From contig JAEYWD010000034.1 in the NCBI GenBank assembly GCA_023429135.1, forward strand, positions 75,544 through 139,543: a stretch of 64,000 nt of DNA, read 5' to 3'. Source of the stretch: Bacteroidota bacterium. GTDB taxonomy: Bacteria; Bacteroidota; Bacteroidia; Bacteroidales; JAAUTT01. This document shows, piece by piece, positions 53,301 to 61,807 of this stretch. Made by a program: the position numbers and the translations under genes. Numbering within the stretch: the stretch's first letter is position 1; each line of letters begins with the position of its first letter. The notes beneath the pieces were generated by a model, which saw nothing but the letters and a program-made list of their open reading frames with translations, did not search any database and had not been told where the DNA came from.

Positions 53301-54616
53301 GATGGGAAAACTGTGTAATCCAACCCGATAAGCACCTGATAATAGGGTAAATTGAAAATTCCATCGGCACCATTCAAATAGCAGGGAACAAATACAACCT
53401 TTACCTTCTGATCGGGTAAATTGAGCAAACCAACACTGTTTATCCTGTTCATAATGGGATCATATTCCACATCATGAAGATTATGGGTAAGTGCTTTACC
53501 TCCCGTGTGAGTTTTTTCAGTTCCGTTGAAAATATTAAGCAAGTCTTTTCGTGGACCGTAGTGATTAGCAGGAATAAATACAAAAGCTACGAGGTTTTTG
53601 TTTATTCCGCTTTTACGGTTCAGTTGGCCAAGTGCATCAATAAATATATCGATTCCTTTATTCTTGAATTCATAACGTCCGCTAATACCCACCAATAAAG
53701 AATCTTCAGGAAGTTTTTCTCCATTTAAAGCACTGGCAACTTCGAGCATTTTATTGCGTGCAGTTTGCCGTTGATTAACATAAATATCATGTGGCGGCAC
53801 AAAAGTATCTTCGAAACCATTGGGAGTAACCAAATCGACATTCTTTTCAAGGAACTGGGCACATTCTTTAGCAGTAATATCGCTCACGGTTACAAAGCTG
53901 TCGGCATTCTTAGCTGCCAGTTTTTCAAGAGATTGCTTGGCTATTACGTTGAACTCAACAGCTTTTACATCTCCATTATATTGAGACAGCTTTCCATAAA
54001 GTGCCTGCTGGTTGCCGGCAATCGATCTTCCTACAACAGTTGCATGCGTAGTAAAAATAGTTCCTACCTGAGGCATATTGCTTTTCAGGTAAAGAACCCC
54101 CGATCCGGTCATCCATTCGTGGAACTGTGCTACAACTTTATCGCGGATACTTAAATGAAACCTTGTGAAACTTTCGATTACCTTGGCGGCAGCATACCCA
54201 AATAGTACCGGTTCAACATAATCCCATCCTCCGGTAAGCGAATCGAGCTTATAGGTTTCCCATAATGCTTTAAAAATGCTGTCTTTCTGAGGAAGAAAAG
54301 CCATAAAGTCGACTATGACAACAATAGGACTACCATTGATATTCCACCTGCCAACTCTTATTCCTAATCCTTCACCGGCGGCTTTGCTTCTCCAGGATTT
54401 AAACAACTGACTGTCTTCCATGAATTCGGGATTGGCATTGGTATCCCTCCAAACATCAGGTCCAATCAGTATATAATTATCTTTGAATTGTTCTACCAGA
54501 GTTAATGCTTTGGTCGAAATAACTGTATGAATCCCTCCTACCTTGTTACAAACTTCCCAACTTGTCTCAAATAGATAGTCGGGAGCAATATGACCTTTGC
54601 TCGTACTTTCACTCAT
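50351..54616 (-). CDS. Glycogen synthase (GT3) fused to alpha-glucan phosphorylase (GT35)
   Basis: The 1421-residue protein joins a eukaryote-like GT3 glycogen synthase (residues 1 to ~560; [49 protein letters not shown]) to a GlgP-type phosphorylase (~580-1310). The second part starts with a DUF3417-like segment ([13 protein letters not shown]) and has [31 protein letters not shown]. PLP lysine is K1174 in [14 protein letters not shown]. A ~110-residue beta domain ends the protein. One enzyme builds the alpha-1,4 chain from a nucleotide-glucose, the other phosphorolyses it, so synthesis and breakdown are physically joined. In other Bacteroidota the two are separate adjacent genes. It is fourth in an operon of five glycogen-related functions. 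Confidence 0.9.
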   Translation of the reverse strand: [1421 protein letters not shown]

Positions 54617-54628
54617 TATTTTCTATTT

Positions 54629-56014
54629 TTAATGCTCTACAATTTGTGGAATTTCACTTTCATCAGAACTTTTGCTTTTAGTTACCGTTTTTTTTTCTGA
54701 TTTAGTTTTGCCTGTGGCCTTTGTTTTTTTCTCGCTTGTCTTTACCTGTTGTCCTTTTTCGTATTGGGCAATTAATTGATCCTTTTCCTCAAGAAGTTTT
54801 TTAAGTTGTTCAATTTCATCGTCTTTACCTGTTTTCACGGCCTCCTGAACCCGGATTGTAAAATCGCTTAGAACATTCATATAATTAATAAATGCATCGT
54901 ATGGCGAACTAAATGGGTTAGGATTAATACTGTGCGCACCACCTGAGAAAAACTTGGTTGACATATAATAGAAATGGTCGCTGTTTTGCAGATATTTCCA
55001 ATCGATAAGAATTTTTGGATCGGAACACTGATTTACCATTTCTCGCAACGAATATAGCTTATTAAATGCTTCGTTCTGCATGTCGTTACCCAACCAGGCG
55101 GTTATATCTCTTTCCTCATCAGCCCACGAAACGGGATATTCCATGGAAACTGGTGCTATAGGCTGTTGATTTTTAATTATATCCGATGGCTTGCTGAATG
55201 AAAACTCACCTAGCAATTGCTTAGGTAAATAACTTATAAAATTTAAGATCCCTGTTGAGGCTGCCTGGCGTCCTCCCAATGCTTCAAAGTCAAAGAAAAT
55301 GTTTATATTTTCTTCTTTGGGTTCGAGTAAATACAGCCAGTGCTTGAATTTATCGGCTGTAAGCGGATATTCGCTCCAGTTTTTATTGGAAAACTTGATA
55401 GAAATATCGTCACTTAACCTGAAGTTTCGAAGCAACAATTTCAGCCGTGGATTAAGTGCACTGCAATAGAGATAATTGGGACTTTTCCAACCCAGAACCT
55501 GTCGCGCTCCTTCGGTTATCATCCCCTCAAACCCAAGTTCCAGAATATCATTTCCTATCTGGTCCGAATATATAAGCTCAGTGTTACGGAATACTTTGGT
55601 ATCCTGGTTGAAGTATTTCCTGATCTTTTCGCGATGCTTCATTACCTGTCTGGTAAATTCTTCCTTACTGGCAAGAGAGGCAAGCGAATGTGAGTCGGTC
55701 TCGCATAAAAATTCTACACATCCGGTGTTGGCAAGAGTTTGAAATCCCTGAAGTACTTCAGGAGCATACAGTTCAAACTGATCAAGCGCTGTACCCGAAA
55801 TGGATAATGCGAACTTAAAATTGCTGCCACTCTCCTGGATTGCATTGTGCAAAACTTTAATTGCAGGAAGATAACAGTTATCGGCCATCCTTCTCAATGT
55901 TGCCTCATTGGTATAATCGTTGTAATAATAATGGTCGTTACCTATATCAAAAAACCTGTAACGCTTCAAGCGAAACGGTTGATGAACCTGAAAATACAAA
56001 CAAATTGTTTTCAT
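54629..56014 (-). CDS. GH57-family alpha-amylase-like protein with basic C-terminal tail
   Basis: The 461-residue protein has the GH57 fold: FQVHQPFRLKRYRFFDIG, the nucleophile region CETDSHSL (E105), FRNTELIYSDQIGNDI and the acid/base region FFDFEALGGRQ (D242). In most GH57 enzymes the last motif reads like DYETFGEH, so GGRQ in place of GEHQ is a change worth testing. The family cleaves or transfers alpha-1,4-glucans in the cytoplasm. After residue ~400 comes a predicted coiled coil (EEIEQLKKLLEEKDQLIAQYEK) and a Lys/Ser/Thr-rich, likely disordered tail of ~45 residues. It lies 12 bases upstream of the synthase-phosphorylase gene. Confidence 0.85.
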   Translation of the reverse strand: MKTICLYFQVHQPFRLKRYRFFDIGNDHYYYNDYTNEATLRRMADNCYLPAIKVLHNAIQESGSNFKFALSISGTALDQFELYAPEVLQGFQTLANTGCVEFLCETDSHSLASLASKEEFTRQVMKHREKIRKYFNQDTKVFRNTELIYSDQIGNDILELGFEGMITEGARQVLGWKSPNYLYCSALNPRLKLLLRNFRLSDDISIKFSNKNWSEYPLTADKFKHWLYLLEPKEENINIFFDFEALGGRQAASTGILNFISYLPKQLLGEFSFSKPSDIIKNQQPIAPVSMEYPVSWADEERDITAWLGNDMQNEAFNKLYSLREMVNQCSDPKILIDWKYLQNSDHFYYMSTKFFSGGAHSINPNPFSSPYDAFINYMNVLSDFTIRVQEAVKTGKDDEIEQLKKLLEEKDQLIAQYEKGQQVKTSEKKTKATGKTKSEKKTVTKSKSSDESEIPQIVEH

Positions 56015-56036
56015 CCTCTCATTTTTGTTGATTCAA

Positions 56037-57323
56037 CTAACTGTATACCATATCATAAACTTCTTTCACTTTTAGTGCTGAAGTTTCCCATTTTAAGCCT
56101 TCTACTTCTATTTTACCATGTTTGGTAAACATTGTGTGAAGCCCCGGATAGTTCAGTATTCCATAAATAGCATCGGCCATTGCGTTAATGTCCCAGAAGT
56201 CGACCTTAACGGCATGATTAAGTATCTCTGCAACACCCGACTGATGCGAAATTATTACAGGAACGTTGGACTGCATGGCTTCCAGCGGAGAAATTCCGAA
56301 TGGTTCAGAAATAGATGGCATCACATATACATCGCTCATGTAAAACATGCGGTATACGTCGTCTCCACTTAAAAAACCGGTGAAATGGAATTTATCCATA
56401 ATTTTCAATTTTGCTGCGCGGGCAATCATTTTATTCATCATATCGCCACTCCCTGCCATAACAAACCGAACATTGTCCATCCTTTGAAGCACCTTATGGG
56501 CTACTTCAATAAAATATTCAGGACCTTTTTGCATTGTGATTCTTCCAAGAAAAGTTACGATTTTTTCGTTAAACGGCCTCTCGGTTATTAAATTTTCTTT
56601 TATCGCTACCGGCTCCACTGCATTGTACACTGTTATTACCTTTTCAGGATCTACATCGTATTTTTCGATAACAATTTTTCGGGTAAGATTGCTAACCGTA
56701 ATAACTTTGTCGGCTAACTGCATTCCCTGCTTTTCAATTGCAAAAACATCGGGGTTAACGTTCCCTCCGCTGCGGTCGAAATCGGTAGCATGAACATGCA
56801 CAACCAGCGGTTTCCCCGAAACGAGCTTCGCAGCAATTCCTGCCGGATAGGTGAGCCAGTCGTGGGCATGAATTATGTCGAAATCTACTTCGGTTCCCAG
56901 AACAGAAGCTACCAGGGCATAATTAGAGATTTCCTGGAACAAATTGGGACCATATTTACCAGAGAATTCAAGTTTGCCGATTTGTTCGGTCTCCTGATTT
57001 ACAGTGGAATACTGCTTGCGCTGCGAGATCTGCTTCTTATATTCAACGGGATCCATGTACGGGATCAGGTTGACTCCAACCTGAACAAGATTAAGTTCAC
57101 GCATGAAGCCTTCGATACTGAAATTCTTCTTAACTACAGGGATCTGGTTAGCTCCAATCAGACTTACTGCGTCATTTTCTTCGTCACCAAAAGCTTTTGG
57201 AACAACAAAAGTTACATCAAGGTCGTGAATTTTTGAAAGGCCCTTGGTGAGACCATAACAGGCGGTACCTAACCCCCCGGAAATGTGGGGTGGAAATTCC
57301 CATCCAAACATTAAAATTTTCAT
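56037..57323 (-). CDS. Family 4 glycosyltransferase (glycogen-synthase-like)
   Basis: The 428-residue GT-B protein begins MFGWEFPPHISGGLGTACYGL, the pattern of bacterial glycogen synthase and GT4 relatives. The C-terminal domain has FLGRITMQKGPEYFIEVA, AGSGDMMNKMI and SISEPFGISPLEAMQSNVPVI, the E-x7-E motif. It is in the glycogen operon between a debranching enzyme (6 bases) and the GH57 protein (22 bases), so it likely elongates an alpha-glucan or makes a maltosyl or related primer. A second, GT3, synthase is present in the same operon, so its distinct role is open. It has no signal peptide. Confidence 0.83.
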   Translation of the reverse strand: MKILMFGWEFPPHISGGLGTACYGLTKGLSKIHDLDVTFVVPKAFGDEENDAVSLIGANQIPVVKKNFSIEGFMRELNLVQVGVNLIPYMDPVEYKKQISQRKQYSTVNQETEQIGKLEFSGKYGPNLFQEISNYALVASVLGTEVDFDIIHAHDWLTYPAGIAAKLVSGKPLVVHVHATDFDRSGGNVNPDVFAIEKQGMQLADKVITVSNLTRKIVIEKYDVDPEKVITVYNAVEPVAIKENLITERPFNEKIVTFLGRITMQKGPEYFIEVAHKVLQRMDNVRFVMAGSGDMMNKMIARAAKLKIMDKFHFTGFLSGDDVYRMFYMSDVYVMPSISEPFGISPLEAMQSNVPVIISHQSGVAEILNHAVKVDFWDINAMADAIYGILNYPGLHTMFTKHGKIEVEGLKWETSALKVKEVYDMVYS

Positions 57324-57329
57324 ACGTTT

Positions 57330-59276
57330 TTAGGATTTATATGATTCAAGTAATTTGAACATCTGTAATAAAGCAGCCACACTCCAAGCCTGTGATATCG
57401 CTCCTTTTGCCTGATGTGGAGGATCTCCGTTGTATATCTCCGATATCGATCCAATCCCATGATTCATCATCTCCTCCTCAAATCCATACAAAATATTCTT
57501 AATATGGGATACCCCCGAGCTTTTATGAAGTTTTAAATATGCCGTACTATAAGGCTCAAGCAGCCAGGGCCACACAGTACCCTGATGATAGGCTTTATCC
57601 CTGCTTTCGTGATCTCCTTCGTACGATCCTTTATAATCAATATTCTTAGGAGAAAGTGTTCTTAAACCCTTTGGGGTCAAAAGTTCCGAAGTAACAACGT
57701 CGATAACAGCCTTCTTCATCTCTTCGGTTAAAGGCGAATAATCCAGGGCCGCTGCAATTATCATGTTGGGTCGCACCGACCAGTCTTTCTGCGTGCCATT
57801 AACATAATCAGCTAAATAATTCTTCTCATCGCTCCAGAATGTTGCTACAAAGGAACCTTTTATCTGATCGGGATAATTTTTCCAACTGTCAACAAATTTC
57901 TTATCACCGGCTTTTTCGGCTATTTCCAATGAAAAACATATAGCGTTGTACCACAAGGCATTTATTTCTACAGCGTATCCTTTGCGTTGGGTCACAGGTA
58001 TGCCATTATAAACTGCGTCCATCCATGTAAGAGACTTCCCATCAGCTCCGGCATAAATTAAACCATTGTTATGCATTTGAATATTAAAGGACTGTCCTTC
58101 CTTGTATCCTTTCAGTATATTTTTAATGGGTTTTTCGTACTTTTTCCAGACTTTCTCAGGTAACTCAGTATATTTTGCATATTGCTGCAAACTCCAGAAA
58201 AACCATAATGGGGCATCTACTGAATTAAAGGCAGGACTTTTGTCGCCACCCATGTTGGGGAAAAGACCTCCTTTCATTCTGTTCACCATAGTATCGGCTA
58301 CTTCTTCGAAAGTGGCGGGATCGTCTAACGTAAGTGTTAATCCGGGTAAAGAAATAAACGTATCGCGGCCCCAAGCACCAAACCATGGGTAGCCGGCGAT
58401 AACCTCGGTTTTCCCATCGCGACGAACAATAAATTGGTGGGCAGCGTTTATTAAACAATCCTTGAACGTATTTCTGACAATTCGCTTGGACAATGCATTG
58501 GTGAACTTACGTTTAAAGGTAGCTGGACTCTCTTCCTTCAGCGCAGCCGAGAAAATAAGCGATTCACCTTTTTTGATGCTTGTCTCAAAATAACCCGGAA
58601 CATAAAGATCTTCCTGAAAATCGTATCCACGATCCTGTTCTTCACTATACTCAATATTGTAGTACCAGTCGGGAACCTGAATAAATTCAACATCTTTCGA
58701 AAACTGCATGTATAAACTCGGGAAACCGGCATACATCTTAGATTTTACGCCATTGCCAACTTTTACAACTTTTGTATTGGCAAACATATTTGCCTTTGAA
58801 AGCTGGTGATGATTGCGAAATGCCAAAAAAGGCTTAAACCGGAGCTTTGTCGGAGAATGCGCTTCCACAAGTGTGTAACGGATAAGCACCTGCTCTTCCT
58901 GATCTACGAGAAGTATTTCCTTTTTAAAAACTACACCTCCAACATGATAGATGGTAGTTGATGTCACATCAGCTTCAAAATCCCGTACATATTTATGACC
59001 CTTAGGATCGTAATTATCTCCCGGATATTTATGTATCCCAAGATTGAACTGATTTTCGTGCTGAACAATGGACTCATCAAGACTGGATAAGAATACAAAA
59101 TTTTCGCCGCCAAACTTCTCGACCGGACTAACCAATAAACCATGGTATTTTCGGGTATTGCATCCTATTATGGTAGTGCAGGCATAAGATCCAGCCCTGT
59201 TTGAGCGAAGCACTTCTTTATTTAAAGAGTATTCCAGGTTGATTAATTTGGTTTTGTCAAACTGTAAGTATGCCAT
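57330..59276 (-). CDS. Glycogen debranching enzyme (amylo-alpha-1,6-glucosidase, GH133)
   Basis: The 648-residue protein has an N-terminal GDE_N-type domain (SNRAGSYACTTIIGCNTRKYHGLLV, residues ~24-48) and an (alpha/alpha)6 catalytic domain. GYPWFGAWGRDTFISLPG (~290) holds a conserved catalytic Asp, and KAYHQGTVWPWLL and FEEEMMNHGIGSISEIYNGDPPHQ follow. The family hydrolyses alpha-1,6 branch points of glycogen or limit dextrins. It is the first gene of the glycogen operon, whose promoter element is at 59370-59363. All other operon members follow on the same strand with gaps of 6 to 22 bases. Confidence 0.9.
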   Translation of the reverse strand: MAYLQFDKTKLINLEYSLNKEVLRSNRAGSYACTTIIGCNTRKYHGLLVSPVEKFGGENFVFLSSLDESIVQHENQFNLGIHKYPGDNYDPKGHKYVRDFEADVTSTTIYHVGGVVFKKEILLVDQEEQVLIRYTLVEAHSPTKLRFKPFLAFRNHHQLSKANMFANTKVVKVGNGVKSKMYAGFPSLYMQFSKDVEFIQVPDWYYNIEYSEEQDRGYDFQEDLYVPGYFETSIKKGESLIFSAALKEESPATFKRKFTNALSKRIVRNTFKDCLINAAHQFIVRRDGKTEVIAGYPWFGAWGRDTFISLPGLTLTLDDPATFEEVADTMVNRMKGGLFPNMGGDKSPAFNSVDAPLWFFWSLQQYAKYTELPEKVWKKYEKPIKNILKGYKEGQSFNIQMHNNGLIYAGADGKSLTWMDAVYNGIPVTQRKGYAVEINALWYNAICFSLEIAEKAGDKKFVDSWKNYPDQIKGSFVATFWSDEKNYLADYVNGTQKDWSVRPNMIIAAALDYSPLTEEMKKAVIDVVTSELLTPKGLRTLSPKNIDYKGSYEGDHESRDKAYHQGTVWPWLLEPYSTAYLKLHKSSGVSHIKNILYGFEEEMMNHGIGSISEIYNGDPPHQAKGAISQAWSVAALLQMFKLLESYKS

Positions 59277-59362
59277 AGTTTTGAGTCTTAAGTATTCTAA
59301 TTTCTTGGTAACAAAATGAAACGGAAAAAGTTTTTGTTCGCTTTATTTATCTATAAAATTAA

Positions 59363-59370
59363 CAAAATTA
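59363..59370 (-). promoter_or_regulatory. -7 promoter element (TAATTTTG) for the glycogen operon
   Basis: On the minus strand TAATTTTG matches TAnnTTTG, 86 bases upstream of the debranching-enzyme start. The region is very AT-rich, so a chance match is possible. Confidence 0.4.
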
Positions 59371-59507
59371 AAAATTATATCGCAAATAATATTCGATAAA
59401 AGCCTTACATTATTGTCAATGCATGGGGTTACTTTAAGTTACGTGAATAAAATAAAAAATAAAAGGAGTGAGCTTAAATTAAAATAAATTTTATACCATT
59501 GTTTTTA

Positions 59508-59515
59508 TATTTTTG
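59508..59515 (+). promoter_or_regulatory. -7 promoter element (TATTTTTG) for the TlpA-like gene
   Basis: TATTTTTG matches TAnnTTTG, 16 bases before the ATG at 59532. It argues against an in-frame upstream start near 59499, which would lie before the element. Confidence 0.5.
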
Positions 59516-59531
59516 CGCATATTTTTTACCT

Positions 59532-60689
59532 ATGAGAAAGTTACTGTACTTTATTAGCGTTGGCTTATTTCTGCTATCCTGCAACGAAAATTCTTCGAAA
59601 ATTTCAGGAAGACTTGAAAACTCGGAAAACGAAAAGGTTTATCTGAAAGAAATGACCTTGACCGGTTTTGGTAAAGAAGATTCGACCTCGTTATCTGGAG
59701 GCGGAAGGTTTAAATTCAATCTTGAAATAACCCAACCGGCATTTTATAACCTTAGAGTTGGAAATCAAAGAGGTATTACGCTTATTGTTAAACCTAAAGA
59801 TAAAATACGACTGGAAGGTGATGCTAAAAAGTTTTACGAAACCTATGTGGTAGAGGGTTCTGTTGAATCGCTGCAGGCTCAGGCGCTCGATAAACGTATG
59901 GATAAAACCGTAAAAGGTATCGACTCCTTAAACACTGTTTACCGTCAGTTTTTAAATAATCGCAATATTGCAAATATTACAATTACACTACAAAATAACT
60001 ATAACAGAATCATAGAGGAGCAAAGGACCTTTACGATCGATTTCATTCAGAAACATCCTACGTCTCTGGCAAGTATCATGGCCCTTTATCAGCAAACTGA
60101 CGACAGCCTGTTTGTGCTTTATAAATCGGAAGATACAAAGTTCTATTCCATGGTCGACTCTCTCATTTACCCCAAATATCCAAAAGCTCCCTATGTAAAA
60201 GCATTGCATAATAATCTCGCTAACATAAAGGAGCAGCATAAACAGGAAGAGTTAAAAAAGATAATGTCGGCCCTGGGTGCTCAGGCTCAAAATTTCACTC
60301 TGCCCGATGCTGCTGGTAAAAACGTTTCTCTGTCATCGTTGAAAGGAAGTCCTGTGCTACTTTATTTCTGGGCTTCGTGGTGCGATTCTTGCCGGACTCA
60401 CAATGCAAAAATTCTTGACTTAAGTAGTAAATTTAAGAATAAAGGACTGAAAGTGATGGCTGTATCACTCGACATGAACAAAGACATTTGGCAAACTGCT
60501 GTTAAAAAGGATAATATTGGTTCCTTTACCAATGTTAGCGACCTGAAATACTGGAGTTCTCCTGTTGTAAATCAGTTCAACATCGAAAACCTGCCTCTGT
60601 ATTTTCTTCTCGATAAGGAAGGAACTATTGTTAGCCGCAGTATTTCTCCATATTCACTCGAAGGCAGTATTCAGTTACTTATCAAATAA
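59532..60689 (+). CDS. TlpA/ResA-like thiol-disulfide oxidoreductase lipoprotein with DUF4369 domain
   Basis: The 385-residue protein begins with a lipoprotein signal peptide (MRKLLYFISVGLFLLSC). A DUF4369-like domain follows in the first ~100 residues (ISGRLENSENEKVYLKEM), then a helical linker, and a thioredoxin-like domain with WASWCDSCRTHNAKIL, the CxxC being C284 and C287. The CDSC dipeptide differs from the common CPxC or CxPC. Such lipoproteins sit in the periplasm and act in cytochrome maturation or general disulfide chemistry. I chose ATG 59532, supported by the promoter position. It is followed with a short gap by the LpxH-like gene. Confidence 0.85.
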   Translation: MRKLLYFISVGLFLLSCNENSSKISGRLENSENEKVYLKEMTLTGFGKEDSTSLSGGGRFKFNLEITQPAFYNLRVGNQRGITLIVKPKDKIRLEGDAKKFYETYVVEGSVESLQAQALDKRMDKTVKGIDSLNTVYRQFLNNRNIANITITLQNNYNRIIEEQRTFTIDFIQKHPTSLASIMALYQQTDDSLFVLYKSEDTKFYSMVDSLIYPKYPKAPYVKALHNNLANIKEQHKQEELKKIMSALGAQAQNFTLPDAAGKNVSLSSLKGSPVLLYFWASWCDSCRTHNAKILDLSSKFKNKGLKVMAVSLDMNKDIWQTAVKKDNIGSFTNVSDLKYWSSPVVNQFNIENLPLYFLLDKEGTIVSRSISPYSLEGSIQLLIK

Positions 60690-60696
60690 CACTGCA

Positions 60697-61488
60697 TTGC
60701 ACCTGGCGCCAAACAAAAAGGTCTATTTTGCCTCCGATCTCCATCTGGGGCTATATCCTAAAGAAAAGAGTGATGTTCGTGAGAAGCACTTTGTTCAATG
60801 GCTTACAGAAATTAAACCTACAACAGAAGCCCTTTTCCTGGTAGGAGATATTTTCGATTTTTGGTACGAATATAAAAAAGTTGTTCCCCGGGGATTCATA
60901 CGTTTTCTGGGGAAATTGGCCGAATTTACCGACAGCGGCATCCCTGTTCACTTTTTTGCCGGAAATCACGATATCTGGGTAAACGATTACCTCCCAAAAG
61001 AAGCCGGAGTAATGCTGCATACCGATCCATACATCACCACTATCAACGGAAAGTCTTTTTTTATTGCCCATGGTGATGGTTTAGGGCCGGGCGACTACAG
61101 CTATAAAATTCTACGGAAAATTTTCACAAGCCCAACTATGCAGTTCCTGTTTTCGCGCATCCATCCTAACCTTGCTTTTGGGTTTGGTCATTGGTGGTCG
61201 AAACAATCACGCTATTCAAAAGGACTGTTTGAAGAGTTCCATGGTTGTGATAAAGAATATCTGATTCTCTATGCTCAGGAACTGCTGAAAAAGAGAAACT
61301 TCGACTATTTTATCTTTGGTCACAGGCATATACCCATGGAAATCAGTTTCGGGAACTCAAAACTGGTAAATCTGGGAGAATGGATTTCTGCTTATACTTA
61401 TGCCGCTTTCGACGGCGAAAAGCTGGAACTTTCGTCCTTCAATAAGGATTTTGATACTGCCCGCATTATAAGAACCGGAATAAGTTAA
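60697..61488 (+). CDS. LpxH-like UDP-2,3-diacylglucosamine diphosphatase (calcineurin-like phosphoesterase)
   Basis: The protein carries the binuclear-metal motifs of the calcineurin-like family: ASDLHLG, LVGDIFDFWYEY, AGNHDIWV, IAHGDGLG and the final GHRHIPM. This set, with the length of about 260 residues, fits LpxH, which removes UMP from UDP-2,3-diacylglucosamine in lipid A synthesis. No ATG is available near the start; I chose TTG 60697, 7 bases after the stop of the upstream gene, because an upstream in-frame start at 60628 would overlap that gene by 62 bases. It is the last gene of its unit and is followed by the 61571-61795 repeat and hairpin region. Confidence 0.85.
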   Translation: MHLAPNKKVYFASDLHLGLYPKEKSDVREKHFVQWLTEIKPTTEALFLVGDIFDFWYEYKKVVPRGFIRFLGKLAEFTDSGIPVHFFAGNHDIWVNDYLPKEAGVMLHTDPYITTINGKSFFIAHGDGLGPGDYSYKILRKIFTSPTMQFLFSRIHPNLAFGFGHWWSKQSRYSKGLFEEFHGCDKEYLILYAQELLKKRNFDYFIFGHRHIPMEISFGNSKLVNLGEWISAYTYAAFDGEKLELSSFNKDFDTARIIRTGIS

Positions 61489-61570
61489 CTTGTTACCTCC
61501 ACATAAACCATTTCCTGCTAAAGCTAAATCTTCACCAATGTAGCTTATATCAGCATCAATTAAGGTAATA

Positions 61571-61735
61571 TTGATCGTGAATATTAGTGATATTGATATT
61601 AATATCAGCAACATTGATGCTGATATTGGTTATACTGACATCAAAATAAGAGATATTAATGCTGATATCGGTAATATGAACATCAATCTTAGGGATATTA
61701 ATGCTGGTCTTGGTAATATTGAAGTAAATATTAGG
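61571..61735. repeat. Degenerate 42-bp tandem repeat, open in both strands
   Basis: From about 61600 the sequence repeats a 42-base unit (translating as DINADIGNMNINLR-like, 14 residues) about three times, preceded by shorter GATATTNAT units. Frames on both strands stay open across it because of the repeat, but no start signal, ribosome site or conservation supports a gene. It lies between two convergent genes. Confidence 0.75.
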
Positions 61736-61795
61736 AAAATTAGCATCCATCTTTGAAATATTGATATCAATACTTCAAAGATGGATGCTAATTTT
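61736..61795. terminator. 22-bp perfect inverted repeat, bidirectional terminator candidate
   Basis: Arms 61736-61757 (AAAATTAGCATCCATC...) and 61774-61795 are exact reverse complements, with a 16-base loop that itself contains the palindrome ATTGATATCAAT. Arm ends are A-rich and T-rich. It lies between the convergent LpxH-like and DUF362 genes and would stop both transcripts. Confidence 0.7.
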
Positions 61796-61807
61796 AAATA
61801 ATGGAGA

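Noticed and set aside
59499..59531. Earlier start for the TlpA-like protein
   Set aside because: It would precede the promoter element at 59508-59515, and the resulting N-terminus lacks a proper signal peptide position; ATG 59532 gives a normal lipoprotein signal.
60628..60696. Earlier in-frame start of the LpxH-like protein
   Set aside because: It would overlap the TlpA-like gene by 62 bases and adds residues without family similarity.
61556..61756. Overlapping open frames on both strands (64 and 61 residues) rich in Asn and Ile
   Set aside because: They arise from a degenerate 42-bp tandem repeat with few possible stop codons; no ribosome site, signal or family match supports a gene.
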